Shown here piece by piece: positions 33,522-44,949 of a DNA stretch of 64,000 nt. Within the stretch, counting starts at the first letter, position 1, and every line of letters begins with the position of its first letter. The translations under genes were made by a program, and so were the position numbers. The notes beneath the pieces are model-generated. The model saw only the letters and a program-made list of their open reading frames with translations, was not told where the DNA came from and made no database searches. The stretch is from Lasiosphaeria ovina (taxonomy: Eukaryota > Ascomycota > Sordariomycetes > Sordariales > Lasiosphaeriaceae), in the NCBI GenBank assembly GCA_033439765.1, contig JAULSN010000007.1, forward strand, positions 682,001-746,000, in the 5' to 3' direction.

Positions 33522-35156
33522 CACAGGGTTGCTGTAGTGAACTAGATACTAGATACTACAGCTGGGCATAGCGGAAGCGGGCCGTGCAGAGTAGGTCCGA
33601 GTGAGCCAAAGCACTGGTTATAACAGCAGGGTGGAGGGAAGCAAGACGACTTGCTCTGTGTGACTCTGCCACAGAGACTGGACTATAGGGAACTATGCCC
33701 CCTGTAGTCGACCTCACCAAGACCGTAGGTGTAACAGGCGGTGTAACGGGTTGAGCCCTACAGTGGCCTTGGCAACCCACGGCCGTGGCATCGTCATGGG
33801 AGGGTGGGGAGACGCACAGCAAACCCCTGATGAAGCTATTCCCATTGTGCGCGTCGCGCGCGCCAACTGTCGGAAGAAGCCGCATTTGAGCCACATGTGG
33901 GCGTAGGTGGCGTATATGCTAGACCACCTACGGCCTAAGCTATGTAAGCCAAATGCCGCACATACCTACAGGATCTAGGCTATGCCCACCTTTCTTTCTT
34001 CTTCTTAATACAAGCACTCTTTTGCCCTCATCATGCATACCGTTGTATGTGACACCAACCGACCCCGGCAACACGCCCGGACCACTTCGTTTCCTCTGAT
34101 CAGAGGGCGAGTGCCGCTCGGTTCCATTTTCTTCTTTTCTCTTCCTCATGTTCCGCGTACTCGTTTCATTATAGTGTGCAAACACCGGTTTCTCGTTGTG
34201 CCCAGTCAAAGTATCCTATTGAATCCGAGGCTTATTCAGGCAAGCTGAAGCGGTCTATTTGCGGAGACCTGAGAGAACTTGAGCGAGAAAGTCATCCACA
34301 AAGGACACTGTGCAGGTGCCTGATGACCGGCTTGTATAATTTAATAACGTAAGTTGCTATTTTTGGGCCCATTAGTCCGAGTTCTACCCTCCCTAAGATC
34401 GGGGAAGGCGTTTCCTCACCCCAGATGGACCGGCTCGTATTTGGTATTAACTATACCCTCAGGCTGTGTCTCGGTAGATCGCAGGCGATTGAAGCCTTAC
34501 ATACCTCGGACTCTTCGTTGTTTGCTCATGAGTGAGCGGTATTTGCCGTCTGCCACCGTACAACTCGTCCGTGTTATCTAAGTGTGATAGTGTGGATAGC
34601 TCAGCCATGAAACAACAATGCTCATCCCCGACGACGGACTTGCGCTAGTGATAAAAATAGGTAACCAGCACTCTTTGACGCCCAATCACTGCCATAAACA
34701 ACCATAAGCATAAACTTTGAAGGGGTTGTCTTGGCGGGAGCCTAACAGAACTCGAAATCCCGACAGTGGGAGGCTACCGAAACTATTGGGCATCTGGTGA
34801 CTCTTCGGCGTTCTCCCCGTCCAGCCGTATCCCGTCCAGCCGTACCCCGTCCTCAGCCGTACCCCATCCTCAGCCGTATATTCTTGCAACGCATGATCTC
34901 GCTATCGTACAATTATGGCTGAAGCTAACAGCCACTCAGAATACCCTCCCCTCCCCCCCCCTTTTTTTTTTTTCCTCGGTGAGACCGTAACAGTTAGTGA
35001 TGGTCTTGAGTCTTCACAAATGAAGACTGCAAGAAGAAAACCTAAAACCTATAAAGATGTCCTTTCAAGACACCCAGCTTAAACAATTTGGATGCACCAT
35101 ACTCAGTACAATCATCGGTAGTCTCTATTTGGTAACCTCTCCTAGCCTAAGCCAAA
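33522..35156. other. intergenic with minisatellite, no gene seen
   Basis: No family-bearing frame. It holds a tandem repeat at 34816-34879 and a T run near 34962-34973 close to the promoter of the VWA gene. Confidence 0.45.
34816..34879. repeat. 15-17-bp tandem repeat, four units
   Basis: Two units of CCCGTCCAGCCGTAY followed by two of CCCRTCCTCAGCCGTAY. Confidence 0.85.
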
Positions 35157-37241
35157 ATGCAACTGGCGCTCGCAATTCTCCTCATGCTCCCCTTCTCTTT
35201 TGCCCAGCCTGCAGAAGAGAAGCAGGCTGTGGAGCAGTGGTTACTCTAGCCGCTTGCGAGCGTTGATGGCTTATTCCCCCAGCCATGGATGTGCGGCGGG
35301 GTGTCGCCGAACCCGCAGAGCATCCTCCAGTTGCACGAAAACTGGCACTGCACCAACAAAAACGGCGTTCCCGAAAATTTTGGCAATCGTTTCTTCGGGT
35401 TCCACAAGCAGTTCCTCCAGGGCTTCAATACCTTCCGTGCTTCACATGGCTATCCTCTTGTCCAAGCCTGGGAACCCTATCAGGGGGCTGTCATCCCTAT
35501 AGGCCATAAGGGTCGGCCCGATGGCGCGACCTGCGGCACATGCATCCCACGCCCCCTAGAGTTTAGGGCGCCACCCCAAGGAACACTTGACACATGGGCA
35601 ACGCTAGACGCCCTGGGAAACGCCATCATTTCCTGGCACGACGGGAATCACGGCCGCCTCGCGGCTGCCGGCGGATCAGGGAACTGCGACGGCGGCGGCC
35701 CTGATATTGGGTGTCCGGCTTGGGCGCCTGCCGACCCCATCTTGTACCCGTACCACCACATCTTTGACGAGATCCAAGACGACTGGCGCAAGCTGAAGCC
35801 GGCCGATGTGGCGATCGTCCTGGACCGCTCGGGAAGCATGGACCTGAAGTTGAAGGACACTACACGTCTCGAGGCTGCCAAGGCGGCGGCTGGCCTGTTC
35901 GCCGACCTGGTTGACGAGGACGGCGGCCACAAGGTCGGCATGGTCTCCTTCTCGACGCAGGCAAGCAGCACCCCGGACATGCCGCTGACGCCGGCAGCCG
36001 CGGCACCTGCCGCCCTTGCCGCCGCACTCTCGGGACTCGTGGCATCGGGACTGACGAGCATCGGCGACGGCTTGATCAAGGGCCAGGGCCTGGTCGACAC
36101 GGGCGCTGAGGCGCGCAAGGCCATCCTGCTTCTCACCGACGGCGATGAGAACCAGGGTCCCAAGATTGTGGATGCGTACAAGGTCCTCGGCGACACGCAC
36201 GTATGCTCGGTCGGGCTCGGCACGCCCATGACGCTCAACGGACCCAAGCTCCAGCAGCTGAGCGAGCGCCAGGGCGGCATCTACATCAGCACGCCCGACG
36301 ATCTCGCGCTGAAAAAGTACTTTGTCTTTTGCTTCGCCAACATCTTTGACAGCTTCGTGGCCGAGGACCCGCTCGACACCTTGGGTCCATCGGAGCTCGT
36401 GTCGCCGCCGACCGTCCACCGCGCCCAGGGCGACGAGAAGATCACGTTTGTCCTGGGCTGGAGCGGTGGCAACAATACAGCGTCCGACGGCCTGCGCTTA
36501 GCCATCACGACGCCGTCTGGCAGCGTGCTCGACCTCGACGGCCGCCCGGGCGTGACGAGCAAGATCGGCCCGTCTTGGCATGTCGTCAAGGTCAAGACGC
36601 CGTACGACGGCGAGACGGACGGCGACTGGGTCGCGCGGGCGGTTCGGCCGGTGCACGCGTACGTCAACGGTTTCACCTCGCGCTCCTTTGTCAACTTTAC
36701 CCAGGGGCTCGACCTGTTCCGGTTCGAGCTGTCGACCATCTGCGGCCCAGGCTACGTCCGGTGCCGCAACATCTTGTACTGGGAGGACCTACCACCGCCG
36801 CCATTCTTAGCCTTCTCCCGCCTGTCGTTCGAGTCGCAGTCGTCCATCTATGCGGCGGGCCTGCTGCAGATGGCCGGGCGCGGCATCCTAGGTAATGTGA
36901 CCAAGCCGCAGAGCGCGACCGAGTTCGCGCGGGCGCTGGGCGACGTTGAGAAATACGACCTGGTCGTGTACAGCTCGCAGTTCACCAACGAGTCGCAGCC
37001 CTATGACGGCCCGCTGGCCGACGCGCTCTGCTCCAAGCGCGTCCGGGCCATCGTCAGCGACAACCGCCGCACGTCAGGGGCCGCGCGCATTCTGTCTTGC
37101 AACCACTCATTCCCGAGCCTGCGATATACCCTTGAGAGGACAAGTCTTTTCAATCACCTCCCGGATAGAAGCTCTAACCATGGTACGCGTTTCATGACCA
37201 AACTCAGCAGCTGTCTACTGGGAGAGTCGCTTGGAAGGTAA
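35157..37241 (+). CDS. Secreted protein: tyrosinase-like (type-3 copper) region fused to VWA domain
   Basis: Proposed exons 35157-35228 and 35283-37241. Exon 1 encodes a signal peptide (MQLALAILLMLPFSFA|QPAEEKQA). The 54-bp GT-AG intron 35229-35282, with a TTGAT branch-like site, removes an in-frame TAG and keeps phase 0. Product 676 residues. The N-terminal ~150 residues show HENWHC, FFGFHKQFLQGFN, SWHDGNHG (HxxxH) and DPILYPYHHIFDEIQDDW, in the order of the CuA and CuB histidine sites of tyrosinase-like proteins. A VWA domain follows directly with MIDAS DRSGSM, SGLTSIGDGL and LLTDGDENQG, then a ~350-residue beta-rich C-terminal part (no clear family). Known: VWA binds ligands through a metal; type-3 copper sites bind oxygen. 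Inference: extracellular metalloprotein. The exact copper ligands are uncertain, as one CuA His is not obvious. An alternative reading of the TAG is a Gln-to-stop mutation. Confidence 0.75.
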
Positions 37242-37390
37242 ATCATGGCGAGATTGTGCTTTGGTTTTGCTCGTATTGCTCGTTCTCGTTTACCTTGCCT
37301 TGTCTTGCCGCATTCCCTTCTCCGCGCTGTGGATCGTGTGCACTCCGGGTCAGGTTAGGTAGGTGCAGGTTACAGAACGAAAAGCTAGGC

Positions 37391-37520
37391 GAGATATTGT
37401 ACGAGCGCCCCCAGCCTGTTCCCGGCCTGGAAGCGCTTCCGTCCGAGCTCATCCTCTGCATCCGGGACTTCCTCCCACCCGCCTCACGAGTCGCCCGCGC
37501 GCTCACAAGCTCAACAATCA
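37391..37520 (+). pseudogene. F-box fragment
   Basis: The frame reads LEALPSELILCIRDFLPPAS then RVARALTSS, a match to the fungal F-box pattern (LPxEI...I..FLPPxS...LxLT). It is followed by sequence without the usual F-box-protein body, and frames shift. Probably a decayed F-box gene; the fragment is short. Confidence 0.45.
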
Positions 37521-37991
37521 TGAAATTTGAAAAAGGCACGAGAAATCGCGTTGGAGACTGGTACAACAGCCACGATCGTGACCCGATAGGCGACGACCAC
37601 CCATCTCACTCGGACCGATTCAAGAGCGCAACTCGACATTTCTCGTCCGCTGCGATAGCTGCGAACTGCTCCACAGCCCGCCCTACACATTGCACAGTGT
37701 ATTCGGCTCCCGTCATGACACCCTCCTCGGAATGGTATACACCATCTGTACCCTGTCCTCCTACAATCAATGGTCCGCGCCGCTGCCAAGAGACACCGGC
37801 TCGGCTTTCCGAATGAAGTCCTCAAAAATGAACCCCTAAACCGGTCTACGCGCTGTAACGTGCCCGGCTCCCAGGTTCGTCGAGTATAGGTCCTCCTAGG
37901 TCAAAGTTATCGACGGTTGCACCCTTGTCAAGCAAGAGATTATCATCCGACACCAAGATATATCCCCGAGACGCCTCTGGTGGGATAGCGA

Positions 37992-38708
37992 GTGGAAGCT
38001 GACGTCGCGAGACCTGCCCGACCCGATCGACTCCTTGCTGATATCACGCGCGACGGCGGCTGGGTGCGGCCAGCCGAGCTTTACATCCCCCTGGGAAGCC
38101 TCGATTACATGCAGACACCAGAGTGTCGTCTAGATGGGACGAAGGGACATGACGACAACCGAAGATGGTGTGCTGCCCACGAAAGACAGCCGATTGACAA
38201 ACACTTGTGCTTTCCGGACGACGAGTCATTGTCCTGGCTGCCGCGGCACCATTTGGAATGTTTCCTGGCTCACGATATTCCCCGCGAAAAGTGGGTTACC
38301 TCGCAGAGCAGAACCTGCAGCGAGAGCAGTGGGAGGATCAAGGGTCATCTCCAAACTCATCTAGATTTTATCTACAATATCATGAAAATGAAACTGGAGG
38401 GGGGCCGGTTTATCCAGGCTATAGCTATCACAGTCTGGTATGGGTTCGGAAATGGTAACGCGTTGCTGGATCCGATTTGGCTGTCACAAGTCTGGGGCTC
38501 AAGGGGTTCAAGGGAAAGTTGGGGTGCTGTGCCGGGACGCGGGATGGTCGATTGGAAGCCTACTCGTGATCGTGTCGGTTCCGTTTTCGAGGTCCACGAA
38601 GGCGTTGCAGAGGGCATACATGAGTATGCCCCGGACCTGAAGGGAATAAAGTCTGACTTGCAAGCGACTGAGGTGTATACCAGCCAAGCGGGCCTTCAGA
38701 CACCTTGA
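37992..38708 (+). other. 238-codon ORF of unknown nature
   Basis: The longest frame between 37.3 and 40 kb. It has no recognised family, signal peptide or clear domain; it may be a decayed body of the F-box-like gene upstream or chance. The CpA-rich composition is not RIP-like. Confidence 0.25.
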
Positions 38709-40011
38709 GATTCCAGGGAGTGTCTAACAGACTCTTTGGGATTTTCTTTTCAGTGATAATACGAACATCATACATACACGTTTCTTACATGTATTTTACC
38801 TACCATGAGCTGCAACTGAGGACTTGTCGCAGGATGCATCTTTGCTTGTGATGTCTAAGCCATGATTATGCACGTCTGACAAGGCAGACAGAGGCCGCGA
38901 CATAGCGCAGAGTCTCCTGCCCACCCCAAACACTTCGGAGCGTTTCTCCCGGACATGCAGACTTGATTTCTCACTCGAAACGGCTCGGTTGAAAGTCAAT
39001 TAGCTTCATTGTTTAGACCGATGAGAACATCTTTTGTTGCATCCCCTGCACCGACGGGATCGCGGCCCCACTCCCCCAGCATTTCGGGAACGAGCTGGCC
39101 GCATATCTCAAGTCTTGGCTGAGATCATGATTCATCAGTCTGCGTGCTGCTCCTGTCGATTCCCCTTTGACTGCTCGCTAAACCGTCACTTATGAGACAG
39201 TTAGGTATTATGCGGATATGCATTCGGAACACGATGTCGAGATTGGGATTTAATGGTGGTGCCCTCACTTGGCCAAATGCTTAACTTCGGTGCATTGACT
39301 AGTGTTACAAATCATGAGATCATCTTAGTGTTTCATTTCTATAAGCCACAAGGAGAAAAAACGCCTTGATGATACAGCCCCACGAATCCATTGCAAGTCA
39401 TATCTCATCTCCGCTTCACTTCGAATCCTTGCTAAAGAAGGCACCCTCGCCTCCAAGCTCCTTGGGGACTTGGAGTGTTCCTTGGACTGCTCGCTTGTGT
39501 ATTTTTTCCTCGTCGGCATCTTCACGACGGTCAGGGCAGTAGGGCTTCACATATTGGGGTTGCTCAGGTTGGCCTTGTGGCCCCGCGCCTGGTTGCTAAC
39601 CTCCTCGGGGGTGTCCTTCGCACCTTCGAGGGCGGCGTCCTGTTATGTTGCGCTAGGCGAGATCGGGGCGAAGCTCGGGCATGATGGCAGTTGTGAAGTT
39701 GAGTGGATTGTTCAGGTGTCGTTTTGGAAATAGCTCGTGTGCTTCAGATTTGCAGTGATCGATGTGGCTTAAAGTGAAAGATGTGAAGGCTCGCAGGGAT
39801 GATGGATCGTCGACCCTTGACGCAGCCCTTGACCAAATTGTTCTGGTGAGACTCGAATGAAGGTGGCAGCAAGCCACGGGGAATCAAGAACGAATGATTC
39901 ATCTGAACAGACGCAAAGAAAGTACCTGATCCTGCCGCATACCATCCCTCCCAAGAGAAGCCGTATTCAAGGAAACTAAACCGCATCGCGATTACCCCAC
40001 CGGAAAATCAT
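38709..40011. other. no gene recognised
   Basis: Short frames only on both strands. Nothing with family support. Confidence 0.4.
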
Positions 40012-40386
40012 CTAAACTCGGCTCGCCACCACAGCCTCAACCACCCCCTCCATATCCCCATCATCAGGCGACTCCCAACCTTCATAGCCCTCGATCCCCA
40101 CAGACTCCGCAAGCGCAACCCACTGCTGCTTCGAGCGCTGCATCCCCGCAAACTCAAGCATCACGGTGATGTCCGCCGCCACAAACAACGGTGGACACTC
40201 CGTTTCTGGGACCACCGCTTCATTTAGCACCGGGCGAGAGTGCCTAGCTTCATCGCAGCTGCGACAGCACGCAAGAATGTGCGGCACCGTTCGTTGATGA
40301 AGTCGTGTAGGACGTAGTGTGTGTAGTACACGAGTGCGCCGATGATTGGTTGGCAGAGATGTCGTGAGCCGTGGGGCAGATTCCCG
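40012..40386 (-). pseudogene. O-methyltransferase C-terminal relic
   Basis: The minus strand reads YYTHYVLHDFINERCRTFLR and, after a frame change near 40225 (TAA at the junction), LNEAVVPETECPPLFVAADI, TVMLEFAGMQRSKQQW and ends DGDMEGVVEAVVASRV. These are the successive end motifs of plant/fungal secondary-metabolite O-methyltransferases (LHDW, LFAGMxRSxxQW, GDGIVEA-like). The N-terminal two thirds and the SAM-binding glycine motif are missing. Confidence 0.7.
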
Positions 40387-41300
40387 GACGGAGATTCTCG
40401 AGGGATGTGACTGTGCGAGGAGCTCGCAAGTTGGTCGTCGTCTCAGCCGGCGCCATCGCCTCGCCCTTGATTCTTGAGCGGTCTGGTATTGGCAAGCGCG
40501 ACATTCTTGAGAGAGCTGGCGTACCCCTTGTGGCAGAGCTACCCGTAGTAGGACACGACTACCAGGACCACATCATGAGCACGACGCTGTACTCGACAGC
40601 GCTAGAGCCTAACGTCACAGTCGATGTTTTTGCAAGCGGGCGTCAGTCTGTGGAGGAAGCCATTGCAAACAAGCATCCGATGCTCGGTTGGAACGGCGTG
40701 GATGTGGGCCTCAAGATTCGACCAACCGAAGCTGAAGTCGCGGCTCTTGGGCCGAGTTCCGCGCCGTTTGGGATAGGGATTTCAAGAACAATCCGAATAG
40801 GCCGCTGATGCTGACGTGCGTTTATAACGGGTGAGTGACGAACCTGGGCTTCCCCATTCCCTGTCAGGGTTGACACAAGGAAAGAAACCTCGTTTTACTA
40901 ACCTCCCCGCCCGACCAGTACGTCACGATATGCAACATCCTACCCTACCCGTATTACCGCGGCCACGTCCATATCACCGGTCCCGAGCTGGCCGATCCTC
41001 TGGACTTTGACGTCGGCTTCTACACCAAAGAGAACGACTCCGACCTTAAGGTGCAGTGGTGGGCATATAAGAAGCTGCGCGAGCTGATGCGCCGCACCTA
41101 CTTCTTTCGGGCCGAGGCCGCCACAGTCTATCCTCGGTTCCCAATACCGCGCTCGTGGTGGGCGGGAAGGGAGCCGACATTATTGCGAGGGAGCTGGGCA
41201 TGTCTCTGTCGCTGGAGGGGAAACTGGTCTAGCGAAGTCGAAGCTCTAACACGGAAATTGGTGTTAGCTCCTGGACGAAAGAAGGGATGGTATTGGGCAA
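40387..41300 (+). pseudogene. GMC (alcohol-oxidase-type) oxidoreductase relic
   Basis: Frame 40371-40808 reads ARKLVVVSAGAIASPLILER then SGIGKRDILERAGVPLVAELP and VGHDYQDH, the central FAD-binding motifs of GMC oxidoreductases. Further on (about 40920-41120), after a stop/intron-like gap, come PYPYYRGHVHITGPELADPL and DFDVGFYTKENDSDLK, the alcohol-oxidase-like C-terminal part. The N-terminal Rossmann motif is absent and the final catalytic His region is not found. It abuts the O-methyltransferase relic head to head at about 40386, the sign of a rearrangement breakpoint. Confidence 0.75.
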
Positions 41301-41789
41301 TCGTCGTGAATTTGATGTAGGCTCGGTCTCGTGAAGGATTGGTGCAAAATTGAAGGTGGAAATCGTCCATTAGAGTACGCTACCTGCCCCAGGGTTCTAG
41401 CTTGAATGGATCGTGCGGAGAGCAGCCGCGAGAATTTGCGAGCTAGGGTAATGTTGCGACTTCCCGCCCATTCTCTGTCGGTTCTGGTGTCGTTGTACTT
41501 GGCCGTTAGGAGCGACTGTAAACCGAGGGCCACTCTTGGCTGTGTTTCCAGTTCGCTCAGACTCCAACAATTTCACAGATCTTTAATTCCACTGTCGTCA
41601 CCGGAATTACCCGACTACCTCGAACATTCGCATATCCTGCTTGGCTTGACAAGATGTATCTCGCCTTTTTGTCCACAAAACCTGGAGTCTACCCCAATAG
41701 TAAAATTTCAGTCCATATTTTGCAGACATAAGGTTTAGAGACAAAAACAACAGTGCCAGACTCAGAGCTTAGATGCCGCGCGACCAAAA

Positions 41790-43740
41790 GGAGATGCAGC
41801 CCTCGTCATGGTGCCACCGGGGCATCACATCCGCACCACTTTCAGTCGCTGGCTTCAAGTCCGTACGGTTGCCCGGTAAGAGTGTTATTTGTCTTGGCAT
41901 GTTAAGAGGGAGGACTCTATGCTGACGCTGTATCAAGTGGCCTATTCCGACCACTTCGTGAGCGGCTTACCGAGCTGGACAATCAACTCCATATGGCTAT
42001 AGCGCGTGTCTGATGTGATTGGTATGGCTACGTCTCGAGGATTACATGTGATTATGAACATGCATTACGGTACCATCCCTTTCATTCTCGCTGTGGCTAT
42101 ATTAGTTTTCCGGTCTCTAACGGTTGACGAGATTCCTGGGTATGGGCGGACGTATCGTAGGTAAATGCCAATCAGACGATGATCCAGGAAAAGTTCTACG
42201 CCGCTTGGCTCTAGATTGGCGACAAGCTCCGCTGCAAGTCTTCGCTGGTCGCGTTCGAGCCTATCAACGAGCCGCCGGGCAATAACGCCGCCGACGGAAC
42301 AAACCTGATGAAGCTGAACGACCTCTTCCTCTAAGCGCTGGCAGACTCCAGCGGATTCAACGCAAAGCGCGTTGTAACGCTGTCGGGGCCTGGCATGAGC
42401 GCCGACAAGGTCCCAATGGTTCAAACGCCCAGCGAACATCACAAACCCTTGGGCTTTCCAGTTTCACTTTTACTCGCCTTATGACTTTGTCTTTGGCGCC
42501 TGGTAACTGGTTTCGTGCTAGATAAAATGTTGATCAAGTACTGAGAGTTTTTCCAGGGGCAAAATAATCTGGGGTTCGGACAGTGACAAGGCGGCTGTGG
42601 ATGCCGAGCTTGGAGGTGTCAGGGGCAACTTTATTGACGCTCCAATCTCGCTGGGCGAGTTCGGCGCGTCATAGTTGAGTTGCGAGGCAGCCGCGCGGTG
42701 GAAGTGGTTTGACTACGTAATGCGCAAGACCACCGCCCTCGGAATAACCACGATGCTCTGGGACAATGGACTTGACAACTTGGCACGCGAGAGCGGCACT
42801 TGGCGCGACCGCATAGCCGTCGATATTATTACTAATACCGTCAGGGTCGTGAATAACTCACTCGCCGACAGCACTGTCGATGCATCTACGACCAGCCAGA
42901 CCAGCTCCGCCTACATCTTCAACAAGGTTGGCAGCGACGTGACGAACCAAACACTTCCGTTTATGCTGAACGGAAACTCATTCAAGTCGCTATCGATGGG
43001 CGGTGTGGCGCTGAGGAATGGGGAGGATTATGTTGTGTTCAGGTCTTCACTCATCTTTAAAGAGGCTTTTCTGAAGAATTATCTCTCGGCTTCCGCAACG
43101 CCAGGTACCAAGGCCAACGTCACGGTCGAGTTCTCAGCTGGAGCAAACTCCCAGGTTGAACTCGTGCAGTGGGACGCCCCAACCCTTGAGTCTTATTCAT
43201 CGGCTGCCGCGGACGCCCCGGCCGAATCTGACCTGCGTATCTCGATTGTATGGAAGGGTCTCTACAAGGTTGCTGCCGCCAAGATCACGATCAGCGACGG
43301 AGCGTACCTGGTGGACGATTGGACTAAGTGGTTGCCACCACTACAACAGGGTCGAGGGGTGCGTTTTAAACCATTACATTTCTAGTCCGAAACTCGCCAT
43401 AGACTAACCTTTGACCGTGAACACGGACATTTGGCAGCCAGTGGAACTTTGACTTTGACCACTTCATCATTAACCGGGCAGGGACTGACGCCGTCATCGC
43501 CGCGGGAAAGAACACCACGTTTACCATCGAGTTCTATCCCCATGTTGCGGGGAATGGCAACAGTGTTGACTATGTTCTAACCGTAAAGTTTGTTGGGAAA
43601 TCTTGGGTAAGGTACTCGGTCTTTCTATCTGCATACAGAGTGATTAAATCAAATTACTGAGCCCTTTGCAGTACGTTCTTAAAAACAGGTTAGGAGTTGA
43701 GTTCAAACGCTTGAAATGCTTCATTTTACAGTGGCATAAG
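41790..43740 (+). pseudogene. GH5 endoglucanase with CBM_X2 module, pseudogene
   Basis: Ordered GH5 motifs: VAGFKSVRLP, DHFVSGLPSWTINS, MATSRGLHVIMNMHY, acid/base motif EPINEP (about 42260), FQFHFYSPYDFVF, SDSDKAAVDAELGG, nucleophile motif LGEFGAS (about 42655), and MLWDNGLDN. A CBM_X2-like module follows (TLPFMLNGNSFKSLSMGG to FSAGANSQVELVQW, about 42950-43175), then a last exon (WNFDFDHFIINRAG). Introns still spliceable: 41876-41937, one after MHY near 42070-42130, one after FGAW near 42503-42558, and one near 43358-43438. Stops break the frame at several places, among them TAG at about 41997, 42155, 42213 and 42672 and TAA at about 42332. The family has Gln at most of them. Both catalytic Glu remain, so inactivation looks recent. 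The intact enzyme would cut beta-1,4-glucan outside the cell. Confidence 0.85.
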
Positions 43741-43827
43741 TTTTCGTGATCCAACATACTTGCACTAGAAGTTTAGTCGGCTATCATTGTATCTAATACG
43801 TTGACTATTCTTGAGATTTGAACCATC

Positions 43828-44253
43828 TCATAGGCTACCATTAAACATTGTCTGCCCCCCACTCGGAACCTGGAGCCGCACAATAGGATCTACCTTTGGG
43901 GTAGTCGTGGTGGTTGGAAGATGTCTATGATGTACTTGAGAATCAGTGTCGTCAAGACTAAAAGGTTTGTGTTTACCCGTCGTAGGAGTAGAGTCACCGT
44001 GGGAAGAAGACTGAGCTAGGAGCGAAGGTCCAATTTTCTTGATTTCGGCAGGCTTGCCTCCGGAGGTGGAATCAGGTGAGGATACGGTAACAAGGTCGGT
44101 CGGCGTGAAGCCTCGGGAAGTACCAGTGTCCTTGGGCTTGGTAGTATCGCCCCCAGTAGCGAGCCTGCTCGCGTCAAGGGGGGATACGGGTATCGACAGG
44201 GATAGGAGAGGAAGCCCTGCTTTCTTGGGCTTCTGGATTGAATGCAAGTTCAT
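43828..44253 (-). CDS. 141-aa disordered hypothetical protein
   Basis: The frame extends upstream to 44502, but ATG 44253 (MNLHSIQKPKKAGLPLLSLS) is the likelier start. The product is Ser/Thr/Pro/Lys-rich with no membrane segment, signal peptide or known domain. It is flanked by pseudogenes, and it may itself be non-functional. Confidence 0.3.
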   Translation of the reverse strand: MNLHSIQKPKKAGLPLLSLSIPVSPLDASRLATGGDTTKPKDTGTSRGFTPTDLVTVSSPDSTSGGKPAEIKKIGPSLLAQSSSHGDSTPTTGKHKPFSLDDTDSQVHHRHLPTTTTTPKVDPIVRLQVPSGGQTMFNGSL

Positions 44254-44949
44254 GATGCCTAGGTAGACGGTCTTATGTAGAGTGGGAGGACGCTCACGCT
44301 TTGTATTGCTTAATCGACGGAGCGGTGGGAGACTTAAGAACGGGAAATGATCGCGAAAGAATTCGGTTTTTGTCGGACAAGGACTAAGGTACTGAAGCTT
44401 TTTGTGGACGAGAAAAAGAACAAAAAGATAATGCTCAGGAAACTGTGTGCGAGGGTTTTTATTAAATACCTGGGTATTAAGATAATTATCACCCTGTTCC
44501 ATTTGTGGGGACCTTTATTATCATGCCCAAACTCGTCATCTTGTCTCAGCCGAGTGTGTCTCGACCGAAGTCCCGGAGAGTCGTGTGTGAGAGGGCTTCA
44601 TGAGACCAGCCATGGTCCCGAACACTTTGGGACGAAGAACAGACTCGGCGCGGCCCATCCTAGGCAACGGCCCGAGCTTCAAAATGCGCAGGGGACAAGT
44701 CCTGAAACAAGGTTAGCCAGCCTGCTTACTTTCTTCAGAATTTGGAAGGGTTTTGCACTCAGGCCCAAGGAGTGTAGCGCAAAAGAGGGGACTGAGATTT
44801 GGTGAGGTACCTAGCTGGGCAGCTTATGCGGTGTAGACCTAGGCATGATGTCTGAGCACCGATATAGGAATATATCTCAGCTAACTCCCAGCTGCATGTC
44901 CATTTTCACCGGAGGGACATTTGGCGAGCATCTTGGTCGGTACTTTATA

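Noticed and set aside
35676..36419. 247-codon minus-strand frame opposite the VWA gene
   Set aside because: Antisense shadow of a GC-rich exon; the plus strand carries the recognisable domain.
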